Positions 9,242 to 18,421 of a stretch of DNA of 64,000 nt are shown here, one piece after another. Position 1 is the stretch's first letter. Each line of letters opens with the position of its first letter. The position numbers were made by a program, and so were the translations under genes. The stretch covers positions 62,001 to 126,000 of the forward strand of contig NTHE01000003.1 in assembly GCA_002551355.1 (NCBI GenBank). Direction: 5' to 3'. A model generated the notes under the pieces. It saw nothing but the letters and a program-made list of their open reading frames with translations, had not been told where the DNA came from and made no database searches. Origin of the DNA: Streptomyces sp. man185 (lineage in GTDB: Bacteria > Actinomycetota > Actinomycetes > Streptomycetales > Streptomycetaceae).

Positions 9242-9333
9242 ATTGCCCTCCCCGAGCGCGCCATTGTGCTGTTGGGTACGGCGCATCTCAGCACGGATCG
9301 GCACTCCGGGCCAAGGGGTCCGGACAATGTCAG

Positions 9334-9347
9334 GTGAAAGATTTCAC
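9334..9347. promoter_or_regulatory. 14-bp perfect palindrome upstream of the helical repeat gene
   Basis: GTGAAAGATTTCAC is a perfect palindrome in the 158-bp gap between the PucR gene end and the helical repeat protein start, about 95 bases upstream of that start. AT-rich for this genome. It could be an operator, but no regulator is implicated. Confidence 0.3.
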
Positions 9348-9399
9348 AATCGGCCGGAGCGCGACGGGGCCCCGGCGGACCCCGTGCGCGCCCGGAAGA

Positions 9400-11142
9400 T
9401 CAGCTCATGCGCAGGGCGAGGAAGAAGTCGAGCTTGTCCTCCAGGCGCGAAAGGTCACGCCCCGTCAACTGCTCGATTCGTCCGACGCGGTAGCGCAGCG
9501 TGTTGACGTGCAGGTGCAGCCGGGCCGCGCAGCGGGTCCAGGACCCGTCGCAGTCCAGGAAGGCCTCCAGCGTCTCGATCAGCTCCGCCCGGTGGCGCCG
9601 GTCGTAGTCGCGCAGCGGGTCCAGCAGCCGTGCGGTGAAGGCGCGCCGGACGTCGTCGGGGACGAACGGCAGCAGCAGCACGTGCGAGGCCAGCTCGTGG
9701 TGACCGGCCGCGCAGACCCGGCCCGGGCGGGCCGCGGCCACCCGGCGGGCGTGCCGGGCCTCCTCCAGCGCGCCGCGCAGTCCTTCGGCGGAATGCACGG
9801 CCGCGCTGACACCCAGTGTCAGCCTGCCGTCGTCGGCGAGTCCCGCCGTCAGCGGTTCGCGCACGGAGTCGAGCAGTGCGTCGGCGTGCAGCCCGGGATC
9901 CCCGTCGAGCGCGTCGGCGTCCTTCCCTTCCGCGTCGCCCTCCACGCCCTCGCCGGGATCCGTGGGCGCGGTGGCGATCGCGGGCAGCGGCACCAGGGCG
10001 ATGGCCTCGTCGCCCGTGTGGGCGACGGCGATCCGGTCGGCGGAGTCGGGGCCGCTGACCGCCGGGTCGACGAGGATCTCCTCCAGCAGCGCCTGGGCCA
10101 CCGGACCGCTCGCGATCTCGCCCGCGGCGGCGGCCTGGCCCGAGGCGCTCCAGTCGACCCGGGCCACCACGACCTGCCACTGCGGGGCCGCGCCGAGGCC
10201 GGGGAGCAGGACCGGTGCGGCGACCCGCAGCCTGGCCGCGATCTCGGCGGGGGCGGCGCCCGCCTGGACCAGCTCCAGCACCTCCTGGGCGAGCCTGCGG
10301 CGTACCGTACGGGCCGCGTCGCGGCGGTCGCGTTCGACAGCGATCAGCTGGGTGACGCCCTGGAGGAGGTCGAGCCGGGCGGCGGGCCAGTCCGAGGCGT
10401 CCGCCTCGACCGCCAGCAGCCAGTCGGAGAGCACCGACTCCCGTACGTCGCGGGCGGCCTGCACCGCGCCCCGGCCGGTGTTCCGGATCGGGAAGAGGGA
10501 GTACGTCGTACCGGCGACCGCCGCCCGGTACGGGCCCCGGCGGCCGGTCCGGGTCGCGGCCAGGTGGTGCCCGGCCAGCGTCGCGCCCAGCGGTCCGGGC
10601 AGCGGGGCGCCGGCCCCGGCGATCTGGCGGCCGGTGGGGGAGAGGACCCAGGCCCGCAGGTCCAGGTCGGAGGTGAGGAGGTCCAGCACCACCTCGGGGC
10701 CGCCGCCCGCCGGGCCCGAGGTCATCAGCCGCCGGTGCCGGTCCACCACGGCCGCCAGATCGCCCGCCCGTTCGCCGGAGACCTGGCGTACGACGTACTC
10801 GGTGATCGTCGCGAACGCAACGGTCTCGTGCACGGCGAAGAGAGGGAGGCGGTGGTGCAGGCACGCCTCGACCAGATCGGCGGGGATGTCGCCGAGCTCC
10901 GCCTCGCCGGCCGCGAGACCTGCCACCCCGGCGCCCGCCAGGATCCGGACGAACGGCTCGGAGTCCGCCGCGTCCCGGCGCCAGGCCAGACCCGTGAGCA
11001 CCAGTTCGCCGCCGGAGAGGTAGCGGCTCGGGTCGCGCAGGTCGGTCGTCATGACGCCCCGGACCGTGCGGTCCAGCTCGTCCTCGCCGCCGAGCAGCCG
11101 CAGGCCCAGCGCATCGGTCTCCAGCAGTGCGCGCAGCCGCAT
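9400..11142 (-). CDS. PucR-family transcriptional regulator of purine catabolism
   Basis: 580 aa regulator. The N-terminal PucR domain (about 1-125) begins MRLRALLETD and contains VMTTDLRDPSRYLSGGELVLTGL, the usual PucR core. The middle is a GAF/GGDEF-like segment, and the C-terminus is the PucR/CdaR helix-turn-helix (LEAFLDCDGSWTRCAARLH, NTLRYRVGRIEQLTG). In Bacillus, PucR controls purine degradation. Here the gene is divergent from the xanthine dehydrogenase operon, so regulation of that operon is the simplest inference. The start matches the family N-terminus. A longer frame from about 11280 has no better ribosome binding site. Confidence 0.85.
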   Translation of the reverse strand: MRLRALLETDALGLRLLGGEDELDRTVRGVMTTDLRDPSRYLSGGELVLTGLAWRRDAADSEPFVRILAGAGVAGLAAGEAELGDIPADLVEACLHHRLPLFAVHETVAFATITEYVVRQVSGERAGDLAAVVDRHRRLMTSGPAGGGPEVVLDLLTSDLDLRAWVLSPTGRQIAGAGAPLPGPLGATLAGHHLAATRTGRRGPYRAAVAGTTYSLFPIRNTGRGAVQAARDVRESVLSDWLLAVEADASDWPAARLDLLQGVTQLIAVERDRRDAARTVRRRLAQEVLELVQAGAAPAEIAARLRVAAPVLLPGLGAAPQWQVVVARVDWSASGQAAAAGEIASGPVAQALLEEILVDPAVSGPDSADRIAVAHTGDEAIALVPLPAIATAPTDPGEGVEGDAEGKDADALDGDPGLHADALLDSVREPLTAGLADDGRLTLGVSAAVHSAEGLRGALEEARHARRVAAARPGRVCAAGHHELASHVLLLPFVPDDVRRAFTARLLDPLRDYDRRHRAELIETLEAFLDCDGSWTRCAARLHLHVNTLRYRVGRIEQLTGRDLSRLEDKLDFFLALRMS

Positions 11143-11464
11143 CTCGTCGCCGCCGATCTTTTCGTAGAGGGAGCAGGTGAAGGAGGTCGTGGTGCGGGGG
11201 GTGAAGCAGGTCGTGGGGTGGGGGAGCGGAGAGGTGAACGGGTATCTGTGAATTACGGAGAGGTTACTGATCTCCGCCATTCGTTCGAATCTACAAGACG
11301 AGGACGGAGACCAGCCAACTCCTTCAGTGTTTCGGTGACTGCACCGGCCGGGGCTGGGCTTGTGTACTGGGCCACACACCACGTGAACACCACATGAACG
11401 AGCCAGTCGAGGCAGGCCGTCCCCGGCCCCGGCGAACGACCGATTGAGAAGAAGAGAGCCACTC
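11143..11464. promoter_or_regulatory. pucR-xdh divergent intergenic region
   Basis: 322 bp without a gene. It holds a 6-bp inverted repeat CGGAGA-N9-TCTCCG at 11256-11276 and a direct repeat CACRTGAAC at 11380-11388 and 11391-11399, spaced one helical turn apart, just upstream of the xanthine dehydrogenase operon. Either could be a PucR or other operator. The promoter hexamers are not clear by eye. Confidence 0.4.
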
Positions 11465-12355
11465 ATGGACTTCCTTCGCCCCGCCAGCTGGGAGGAGGCG
11501 CTCGCCGCCAAGGCCGAGCACCCCACGGCTGTGCCCATCGCGGGCGGCACCGATGTGATGGTCGAGATCAACTTCGACCACCGGCGGCCCGAGTACCTCC
11601 TGGACCTGAACCGCATCGGTGAGCTGTCCGAGTGGGAGGTGGGCCAGGAGAGCGTGCGGCTCGGCGCCTCCGTGCCGTACAGCAGCATCATGGAGCACCT
11701 GCGCGCCGAGCTGCCCGGTCTGGCGCTCGCCTCGCACACCGTCGCCTCCCCGCAGATCCGCAACCGCGGCGGCGTCGGCGGCAACCTCGGCACCGCCTCG
11801 CCTGCCGGCGACGCGCACCCGGCCCTGCTGGCGGCCGACTGCGAGGTCGAGGCCGAATCCGTACGCGGAACGCGGCTGATTCCTATCGACGCTTTCTACA
11901 CAGGCGTCAAGCGCAACGCCCTGGAGCCGGACGAGCTGATCCGCGCCGTGCACATCAAGAAGGCCGACGGACCGCAGCAGTACTCCAAGGTCGGCACGCG
12001 TAACGCCATGGTCATCGCGGTCTGCGCGTTCGGCATCGCGCTGCACCCCGAGACCCGCACCGTGCGCACCGGCATCGGCTCCGCCGCCCCGACCCCGGTC
12101 CGGGCCAAGGAGGCGGAGGACTTCCTGAACGCCGCGCTCGAAGAGGGCGGGTTCTGGGAGAACGGAAAGATCATCACCCCCGCGATCGCCAAGCAGTTCG
12201 CCACCCTCGCGTCCGGCGCCTGCAACCCGATCGACGACGTACGCGGCACGGCGAAGTACCGCAGGCACGCGGTCGGCATCATGGCCCGCCGCACGCTCGG
12301 CTGGACCTGGGAGCAGTACCGCGGCGCGGGCCGCACGCTGGAAGGAGCTGCGTAA
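11465..12355 (+). CDS. xanthine dehydrogenase FAD-binding subunit
   Basis: 296 aa medium subunit of a molybdenum hydroxylase. It carries the FAD-binding stretches PIAGGTDVMVEINF (about 20-33) and RNRGGVGGNLGTASPAGDAHP (about 99-119), and a CODH-type C-terminal domain. It transfers electrons from the 2Fe-2S subunit to NAD or another acceptor during oxidation of hypoxanthine/xanthine to urate. The ATG is preceded by a purine-rich AGAAGAAGAGAG. It is the first gene of the operon, 2 bp from the Fe-S subunit gene. Equivalent to B. subtilis PucC. Genes are named by function because naming differs between species. Confidence 0.92.
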   Translation: MDFLRPASWEEALAAKAEHPTAVPIAGGTDVMVEINFDHRRPEYLLDLNRIGELSEWEVGQESVRLGASVPYSSIMEHLRAELPGLALASHTVASPQIRNRGGVGGNLGTASPAGDAHPALLAADCEVEAESVRGTRLIPIDAFYTGVKRNALEPDELIRAVHIKKADGPQQYSKVGTRNAMVIAVCAFGIALHPETRTVRTGIGSAAPTPVRAKEAEDFLNAALEEGGFWENGKIITPAIAKQFATLASGACNPIDDVRGTAKYRRHAVGIMARRTLGWTWEQYRGAGRTLEGAA

Positions 12356-12357
12356 CC

Positions 12358-12957
12358 ATGCGAGTCAATTTCACGGTCAACGGCCGTCAGCAGGAAGCCG
12401 ACGACGTGTGGGAGGGCGAGTCCCTCCTGTACGTCCTGCGTGAGCGCATGGGCCTGCCCGGCTCCAAGAACGCCTGCGAGCAGGGCGAGTGCGGTTCCTG
12501 CACGGTCCGCCTGGACGGCGTCCCGGTCTGTTCCTGCCTGGTCGCCGCCGGCCAGGTCGAGGGCCGCGAGGTCGTCACGGTCGAGGGCCTGGCCGACTAC
12601 TCCAGGCACCGCGAGGACGCCCACCCCGGCAGCGGCTGCGCCTCCGGCGCCTGCGGCACCTCCCTGGACGCGGCCAAGCGCTGGCAGGCCCGGCCCACCG
12701 ACGGCCAGACCGGCGAGGCCGTCGAGCTGTCCCCGATCCAGCAGGCGTTCATCGACGCCGGAGCCGTCCAGTGCGGCTTCTGCACCCCCGGCCTGCTGGT
12801 CGCCGCCGACGAACTGCTGGAGAACACCCCCTCGCCGTCCGACCAGGACATCCGCGAGGCGCTCTCCGGCAACCTGTGCCGCTGCACCGGTTACGAGAAG
12901 ATCCTCGACGCGGTCCGCCTCGCGGCCGCCCGTCAGGAAGAGGCGGTCCAGTCATGA
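12358..12957 (+). CDS. xanthine dehydrogenase 2Fe-2S subunit with extra Cys-containing insert
   Basis: 199 aa small subunit carrying two 2Fe-2S clusters. The plant-type cluster uses Cys40, 45, 48 and 60 (CEQGECGSC). The second uses Cys139, 142 (CGFCTPG) and Cys174, 176 (CRCTGY). Typical relatives are about 155-165 aa. The extra length is a segment at about residues 81-122 between the two domains, with its own GCASGACG (Cys94, Cys99). Start 2 bp after the FAD subunit stop, with AAGGAG upstream. Its stop overlaps the Mo subunit start (ATGA), so the three subunits are translationally coupled. Confidence 0.92.
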   Translation: MRVNFTVNGRQQEADDVWEGESLLYVLRERMGLPGSKNACEQGECGSCTVRLDGVPVCSCLVAAGQVEGREVVTVEGLADYSRHREDAHPGSGCASGACGTSLDAAKRWQARPTDGQTGEAVELSPIQQAFIDAGAVQCGFCTPGLLVAADELLENTPSPSDQDIREALSGNLCRCTGYEKILDAVRLAAARQEEAVQS

Positions 12958-15371
12958 CGACCACCCCGAAGGCCCGGACCGTACCGGCCGGCACGCCCAC
13001 CAAGATCACCCAGGGTTCGCCCACCAAGGGCGGCATCGGCGAGTCCACGCTCCGCCCCGACGGCACCCTCAAGGTCACCGGCGAGTTCGCGTACTCCTCC
13101 GACATGTGGCACGAGGACATGCTGTGGGGCCAGACGCTGCGCTCCACCGTCGCGCACGCCGAGATCGTCTCCATCGACACCTCCGAGGCGCTCGCCACCT
13201 CCGGCGTCTACGCGGTGCTGACCTACGACGACCTGCCCGCCGAGATGAAGAACTACGGCCTGGAGATCCAGGACACGCCGGTTCTCGCGAACGGCAGGGT
13301 CCGCCACCACGGTGAACCGGTCGCCATCGTGGCCGCCGACCACCCGGAGACCGCGCGCCGCGCCGCCGCCAAGATCAAGATCGAGTACCGCGAGCTGCCG
13401 CTCATCACCGACGAGGCGTCGGCGACCGCTCCGGACGCCGTGCTCGTGCACGAGGGCCGCGACGACCACCACATCGGCCACGTCCCGCACCCCAACATCG
13501 TGCACCGCCAGCCGATCATCCGCGGCGACGCCGACGAGGCCGCCAAGCGCGCCGACGTCATCGTCAAGGGCGAGTACACCTTCGGCATGCAGGACCAGGC
13601 CTTCCTCGGCCCCGAGTCCGGTCTCGCGGTGCCCTCCGAGGACGGCGGCGTCGAGCTGTACGTCGCCACCCAGTGGCTGCACTCGGACCTCGGCCAGATC
13701 GCCCCCGTCCTCGGCCTGCCCGAGGACAAGGTCCGCATGACGCTCTCCGGCGTCGGCGGGGCCTTCGGCGGCCGCGAGGACATCTCGATGCAGATCCACG
13801 CCTGCCTGCTGGCGCTCCGCACCGGCAAGCCCGTCAAGATCGTCTACAACCGGTTCGAGTCCTTCTTCGGCCACGTCCACCGGCACCCGGCGAAGCTCTA
13901 CTACGAGCACGGCGCCACCAAGGACGGCAAGCTCACGCACATGAAGTGCAAGATCGTCCTGGACGGCGGCGCCTACGCGTCCGCCTCCCCGGCAGTCGTC
14001 GGCAACGCCTCCTCGCTCTCGGTCGGCCCGTACGTCATCGAGGACGTCGACATCGAGGCCATCGCCCTCTACACCAACAACCCGCCCTGCGGCGCGATGC
14101 GCGGCTTCGGCGCGGTACAGGCGTGCTTCGCCTACGAGGCGCAGATGGACAAGCTCGCCGCGAAGCTCGACATGGACCCGGTGGAGTTCCGGCAGCTCAA
14201 CGCCATGGAGCAGGGCACCCTGCTGCCCACCGGACAGGCCTGCGACTCGCCGGCCCCGGTCGCCGAACTGCTGCGCCGGGTCAAGGCCCGGCCGCTGCCG
14301 CCCGAGCAGGAGTGGCTGACGGCGGGCAGCGAAGGCACCTCCGTCGACGTCCGGGCACTGCCCGGCGGGCTCTCCAACACCACCCACGGCGAGGGCGTCG
14401 TCCGCGGCGTCGGCTACGCCGTCGGCCTGAAGAACGTCGGCTTCTCCGAGGGCTTCGACGACTACTCCACCGCCCGTGTGCGGATGGAGGTCATCAACGG
14501 CGAACCGGTCGCCACCGTGCACACCGCGATGGCCGAGGTCGGCCAGGGCGGCGTCACCGTCCACGCCCAGATCGCCCGTACCGAACTCGGTGTCAACCAG
14601 GTCACCATCCACCCCGCCGACACCCGCGTCGGCTCCGCCGGATCCACCTCCGCCTCCCGCCAGACGTACGTCACCGGCGGCGCGGTCAAGAACTCCTGCG
14701 AAGCCGTACGGGAGAAGGTCCTGGAGCTGGGCCGCACCAAGTTCGGCACCTACCACCCGGCCTGGGCCACCGCCGAACTCCTCCTGGAGGGCGGCAAGGT
14801 CGTCACCGACGGCGGCGAAGTGCTCGCCGACGTGGCCGACGTGCTGGAGGACGAGGCGATCGACATCGAGCTGGAGTGGCGCCACCGGCCCACCGAGGCC
14901 TTCGACCTCCGTACCGGACAGGGCAACGGCCACGTCCAGTACTCCTTCGCCGCGCACCGCGCGGTCGTCGAGGTCGACACCGAGCTCGGCCTGGTCAAGG
15001 TCATCGAACTGGCCTGCGCCCAGGACGTCGGCAAGGCGCTCAACCCGCTCTCCGTCCTCGGCCAGATCCAGGGCGGCACCCTCCAGGGCATGGGCGTCGC
15101 GGTGATGGAGGAGATCATCGTCGACCCGAAGACCGCGAAGGTGCGCAACCCCTCATTCACGGACTACCTCCTCCCCACCATCCTCGACACGCCGACCATC
15201 CCCGTCGACGTGCTCGAACTCGCCGACGAGCACGCCCCGTACGGGCTGCGCGGCATCGGCGAGGCCCCCACCCTGTCGTCCACCCCGGCCGTCCTCGCGG
15301 CGATCCGGAACGCGACGGGCCTGGAGCTCAACAGGACACCGGTGCGGCCCGAACACCTCACCAGCACCTGA
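12954..15371 (+). CDS. xanthine dehydrogenase molybdenum-binding subunit
   Basis: 805 aa large subunit that binds molybdopterin and oxidises the purine ring. Visible family motifs: GVGGAFGGREDI, CGAMRGFGAVQACFAYE, GSAGSTSASRQTYVTGG, and RGIGEAP near the C-terminus with the presumed catalytic Glu at about residue 770. The N-terminal aldehyde-oxidase a/b hammerhead domain starts at about residue 38 (LKVTGEFAYSSDM). The start overlaps the Fe-S subunit stop. Sulfurated Mo cofactor insertion would need the XdhC homologue encoded two genes downstream. Substrate assignment to xanthine rests on the PucR gene and purine permease alongside. Confidence 0.93.
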   Translation: MTTTPKARTVPAGTPTKITQGSPTKGGIGESTLRPDGTLKVTGEFAYSSDMWHEDMLWGQTLRSTVAHAEIVSIDTSEALATSGVYAVLTYDDLPAEMKNYGLEIQDTPVLANGRVRHHGEPVAIVAADHPETARRAAAKIKIEYRELPLITDEASATAPDAVLVHEGRDDHHIGHVPHPNIVHRQPIIRGDADEAAKRADVIVKGEYTFGMQDQAFLGPESGLAVPSEDGGVELYVATQWLHSDLGQIAPVLGLPEDKVRMTLSGVGGAFGGREDISMQIHACLLALRTGKPVKIVYNRFESFFGHVHRHPAKLYYEHGATKDGKLTHMKCKIVLDGGAYASASPAVVGNASSLSVGPYVIEDVDIEAIALYTNNPPCGAMRGFGAVQACFAYEAQMDKLAAKLDMDPVEFRQLNAMEQGTLLPTGQACDSPAPVAELLRRVKARPLPPEQEWLTAGSEGTSVDVRALPGGLSNTTHGEGVVRGVGYAVGLKNVGFSEGFDDYSTARVRMEVINGEPVATVHTAMAEVGQGGVTVHAQIARTELGVNQVTIHPADTRVGSAGSTSASRQTYVTGGAVKNSCEAVREKVLELGRTKFGTYHPAWATAELLLEGGKVVTDGGEVLADVADVLEDEAIDIELEWRHRPTEAFDLRTGQGNGHVQYSFAAHRAVVEVDTELGLVKVIELACAQDVGKALNPLSVLGQIQGGTLQGMGVAVMEEIIVDPKTAKVRNPSFTDYLLPTILDTPTIPVDVLELADEHAPYGLRGIGEAPTLSSTPAVLAAIRNATGLELNRTPVRPEHLTST

Positions 15372-15375
15372 GAGC

Positions 15376-15411
15376 CTGCCGGGTGACCTCCCACCCGTCG
15401 TCACCCGGCAG
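15376..15411 (+). terminator. stem-loop after the Mo subunit gene
   Basis: Perfect 12-bp stem CTGCCGGGTGAC / GTCACCCGGCAG with a 12-base loop, starting 4 bases after the stop. There is no T tract, as is common in Streptomyces. It could terminate or attenuate transcription between the dehydrogenase subunits and the permease. The remaining 290 bp up to the permease start show no gene. Confidence 0.6.
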
Positions 15412-15703
15412 CTCCGAGCGGTCCCCCCCGAACTCTCCGGGCGGCGCGCAGAGCCGAGAACGTCACACTTTTCCGCACCCCGCGCCGCCCGGAGGCCCAA
15501 GTACCCCACCGCTCGCGGTTCTTCACCGCCGTGCCCGTCAGCGCGGCAGCGCCTCACGGATCATCCGTGCCGCCGGCACATCCGTTCTGCTTCAACAGTT
15601 CGTCCCGGCCGTCCCCGGGTCGTGCAGCCGACGCAGTCATCCCAAATCCCGCATTCAGGAATCTCCAAGCGGGTGCCCCTGTGAACCTTGGGAGTCAGGC
15701 ATC

Positions 15704-17161
15704 ATGACCCAGCAGTCAGTGGAACCGAAGACCAGCCCGGAAGGCGCGGGCCCCGGCTCGCGCGTCCCCGCCGGTAGATCATGGCTCGACCGGTACTTCC
15801 ACATATCCGAACGAGGATCCACGGTCGCGCGCGAGCTGCGCGGCGGCGTCACGACCTTCATGGCCATGGCGTACATCCTCCTGCTCAACCCGATCATCCT
15901 CGGCGGGGAGGACGTCAACGGCAACCTCCTCAGCCAGCCCGGCCTCATCACCGCGACCGCCTTCGCGGCGGCCGCGACGACCCTGCTCATGGGCTTCGTC
16001 GGCAAGGTGCCCCTGGCGCTCGCCGCCGGGCTCAGCGTCTCCGGTGTGCTCGCCTCGCAGGTCGCTCCCAACATGACCTGGCCGCAGGCCATGGGCATGT
16101 GTGTGATCTACGGCGTGGTGATCTGCCTCCTGGTGGTCACCGGCCTCCGCGAGATGATCATGAACGCGATCCCGCTCGCGCTCAAGCACGGCATCACGAT
16201 GGGCATCGGGCTCTTCATCGCCCTCATCGGCCTCTTCAAGGCCGGTTTCGTCCACCAGGGCGTGGCGACCCCGGTCTCGCTCGGCCCGGCCGGTGAACTC
16301 GCCGGCTGGCCCGTCCTGATCTTCTGCGTGACCCTGCTGCTCATCTTCATGCTCCAGGCGCGCAACATCCCCGGCGCGATCCTGATCGGCATCGTCGTCG
16401 GCACGCTGATCGCGATCGTCATCAACGCGATCGTCGACATCGACCCCAAGAAGTGGAGCAGCGGCCCGCCGGAGCTGGACGGCAGCGCGGTCTCCACCCC
16501 CGACTTCTCCCTCTTCGGGAACGTCGAGTTCGGCGGCTGGGGCGACGTCGGCGTGATGACCGTCGGCATGATCGTCTTCACCCTGGTGCTGGCCGGCTTC
16601 TTCGACGCGATGGCCACCATCATCGGCGTCGGCACCGAGGCCAAGCTCGCCGACGACAAGGGCCGCATGCCGGGCCTGTCCAAGGCGCTCTTCATCGACG
16701 GCGCCGGCGGCGTCATCGGCGGTGTCGCCTCGGGCTCCGGCCAGACGGTCTTCGTCGAGTCGGCCACCGGCGTCGGGGAAGGAGCCCGGACCGGGCTCGC
16801 CTCCGCCGTCACCGGCCTGTTCTTCGCCGCCTGCCTCTTCTTCACCCCGCTCACCGCGATCGTGCCGACCGAGGTGGCCTCCGCCGCGCTCGTCGTCATC
16901 GGCGCGATGATGATGCAGAACGCCCGGCACGTGGACTGGAGCGACCGTTCCGTCGCCATCCCGGTCTTCCTGACCGTGGTCCTCATGCCTTTCACGTACA
17001 CCATCACCACCGGTGTCGCCGCGGGTGTCATCGCGTACAGCGCCATCAAGCTCGCCCAGGGCCGGGCCCGCGAGGTCGGGGCCTTCATGTGGGGGCTGAC
17101 GGTGATCTTCATCGTCTTCTTCGCCCTCAACCCGATCGAGAGCTGGCTGGGCGTCCACTGA
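15704..17161 (+). CDS. purine permease, AzgA-like NCS2 family
   Basis: 485 aa polytopic membrane protein (12 or more hydrophobic segments) of the AzgA-type guanine/hypoxanthine permease group. It begins with a short hydrophilic tail, then RELRGGVTTFMAMAYILLLNPIIL, the hallmark first segment. Other conserved stretches are ALKHGITMGIGLFIALIGLF, FFDAMATIIGVGTEA and GSGQTVFVESATGVGEGART. It should import hypoxanthine, guanine or xanthine with protons, feeding the adjacent xanthine dehydrogenase. The ATG is preceded by GGGAG about 10 bases upstream. A 332-bp gap with a hairpin separates it from the dehydrogenase genes. Confidence 0.87.
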   Translation: MTQQSVEPKTSPEGAGPGSRVPAGRSWLDRYFHISERGSTVARELRGGVTTFMAMAYILLLNPIILGGEDVNGNLLSQPGLITATAFAAAATTLLMGFVGKVPLALAAGLSVSGVLASQVAPNMTWPQAMGMCVIYGVVICLLVVTGLREMIMNAIPLALKHGITMGIGLFIALIGLFKAGFVHQGVATPVSLGPAGELAGWPVLIFCVTLLLIFMLQARNIPGAILIGIVVGTLIAIVINAIVDIDPKKWSSGPPELDGSAVSTPDFSLFGNVEFGGWGDVGVMTVGMIVFTLVLAGFFDAMATIIGVGTEAKLADDKGRMPGLSKALFIDGAGGVIGGVASGSGQTVFVESATGVGEGARTGLASAVTGLFFAACLFFTPLTAIVPTEVASAALVVIGAMMMQNARHVDWSDRSVAIPVFLTVVLMPFTYTITTGVAAGVIAYSAIKLAQGRAREVGAFMWGLTVIFIVFFALNPIESWLGVH

Positions 17162-17195
17162 CGCCCGGGCCCCTTCACCCTTGAGGAGAAACGCC

Positions 17196-18338
17196 ATGCT
17201 GGACATCGCCGACGAGCTGCACCGGTGGGTCTCGCAGGGACGCGAGTTCGCCGTCGCCACGGTGGTGGCGGTCGGCGGCAGCGCGCCCCGGCAGCCCGGG
17301 GCGGCCCTCGCCGTCGACCGCGACGGCACGGCCATCGGGTCGGTGTCCGGCGGATGCGTGGAGGGGGCGGTCTACGAGCTGTGCCAACAGGCCTTGGAGG
17401 ACGGGCGATCCGTCCGTGAGCGGTTCGGCTACAGCGACGAGGACGCCTTCGCGGTCGGTCTGACCTGCGGCGGCATCATCGACATCCTGGTGACACCGGT
17501 ACGGGCGGACGATCCCGGCCGACCGGTGTTCGCCGCGGCGCTCGCGGCCGCCGCGGAGGGGTCGGCGGCCGCGCTGGCACGGGTCACGGACGGACCCGAT
17601 GAGCTGCTCGGCCTCCCACTCCTGGTCCGCGCCGACGGGAGTCACGAGGGCGGGCTCGGCGGCCACCCGGCGCTCGACCGGACCGCCGCCGCCGAGGCCC
17701 GGGCCCTGCTGGACGCGGGCCGCACCGGACCGCTCGCCATCGGCGCGGAGGGCTCCCGCTGCGGCCGGCCCATCGAACTGCTGGTCGAGTCCAGCGTGCC
17801 GCCGCCGCGCATGATCGTCTTCGGTGCCATCGACTTCGCGGCCGCGCTGGTCCGGGCCGGGAAGTTCCTCGGCTACCGGGTCACCGTCTGCGACGCCCGG
17901 CCGGTCTTCGCCACCGCGGCCCGCTTCCCCGAGGCCGACGAGATCGTCGTCGAGTGGCCCCACCGCTACCTCGCCGGGACCGAGACCGACGCCCGCACCG
18001 TGCTCTGCGTCCTCACCCACGACGCCAAGTTCGACGTACCGCTGCTGGAGGCCGCCCTGCGCCTCCCGGTCGCCTACGTCGGGGCGATGGGCTCGCGCCG
18101 CACCCACCTGGAGCGCAACGACCGGCTGCGCGAGATCGGCCTCACCGACCGTGAACTGGCCCGGCTGCACTCGCCGATCGGCCTCGACCTCGGCGCCCGT
18201 ACGCCGGAGGAGACGGCCCTGTCCATCGCCGCCGAGATCGTCGCGGTCCGGCGCGGCGGCAGCGGCGTACCGCTCACCGGGGCCCACACCCCCATCCATC
18301 ACGACAGCAGCGGACAGCCGCTCGCATCGGTGGCCTGA
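17196..18338 (+). CDS. XdhC/CoxI-family molybdenum cofactor maturation protein
   Basis: 380 aa protein of the XdhC family, which binds Mo cofactor and promotes its sulfuration and insertion into xanthine dehydrogenase. The N-terminal XdhC/CoxI domain has VVAVGGSAPRQPGAALAV, GSVSGGCVEGAVYE and LTCGGIIDILV. The C-terminal Rossmann-like domain has RMIVFGAIDFAAALVRAGKFLGYRVTVCDAR and AYVGAMGSRRTHLER. GAGGAGAA lies 7 bases before the ATG. It is the last gene of the purine operon, 34 bp after the permease, and a strong hairpin follows. Confidence 0.9.
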   Translation: MLDIADELHRWVSQGREFAVATVVAVGGSAPRQPGAALAVDRDGTAIGSVSGGCVEGAVYELCQQALEDGRSVRERFGYSDEDAFAVGLTCGGIIDILVTPVRADDPGRPVFAAALAAAAEGSAAALARVTDGPDELLGLPLLVRADGSHEGGLGGHPALDRTAAAEARALLDAGRTGPLAIGAEGSRCGRPIELLVESSVPPPRMIVFGAIDFAAALVRAGKFLGYRVTVCDARPVFATAARFPEADEIVVEWPHRYLAGTETDARTVLCVLTHDAKFDVPLLEAALRLPVAYVGAMGSRRTHLERNDRLREIGLTDRELARLHSPIGLDLGARTPEETALSIAAEIVAVRRGGSGVPLTGAHTPIHHDSSGQPLASVA

Positions 18339-18364
18339 AACGCCCGTCAACACCCCGTCCACCC

Positions 18365-18398
18365 CGGGCGGGTTACCGCCACGGCGGTTTCCCGCCCG
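18365..18398 (+). terminator. hairpin at the end of the xanthine dehydrogenase operon
   Basis: CGGGCGGG-tta-CCGCC-ac-GGCGG-ttt-CCCGCCCG forms a 13-bp stem interrupted by a symmetrical 3x3 internal loop, 26 bases after the XdhC stop. GC-rich with no strong T tract. Likely factor-independent terminator of the Streptomyces type. Confidence 0.6.
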
Positions 18399-18421
18399 CC
18401 CGGAACGCAGCGGACACCCCG

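Noticed and set aside
8245..11397. 1050-residue plus-strand frame across the helical repeat and PucR genes
   Set aside because: Arg/Pro/Gly-rich shadow. The opposite strand has recognisable PucR domains and a good start.
15779..17335. 518-residue antisense frame over the purine permease
   Set aside because: His/Asp/Arg/Gly-rich shadow. The permease frame has clear membrane segments and family motifs.
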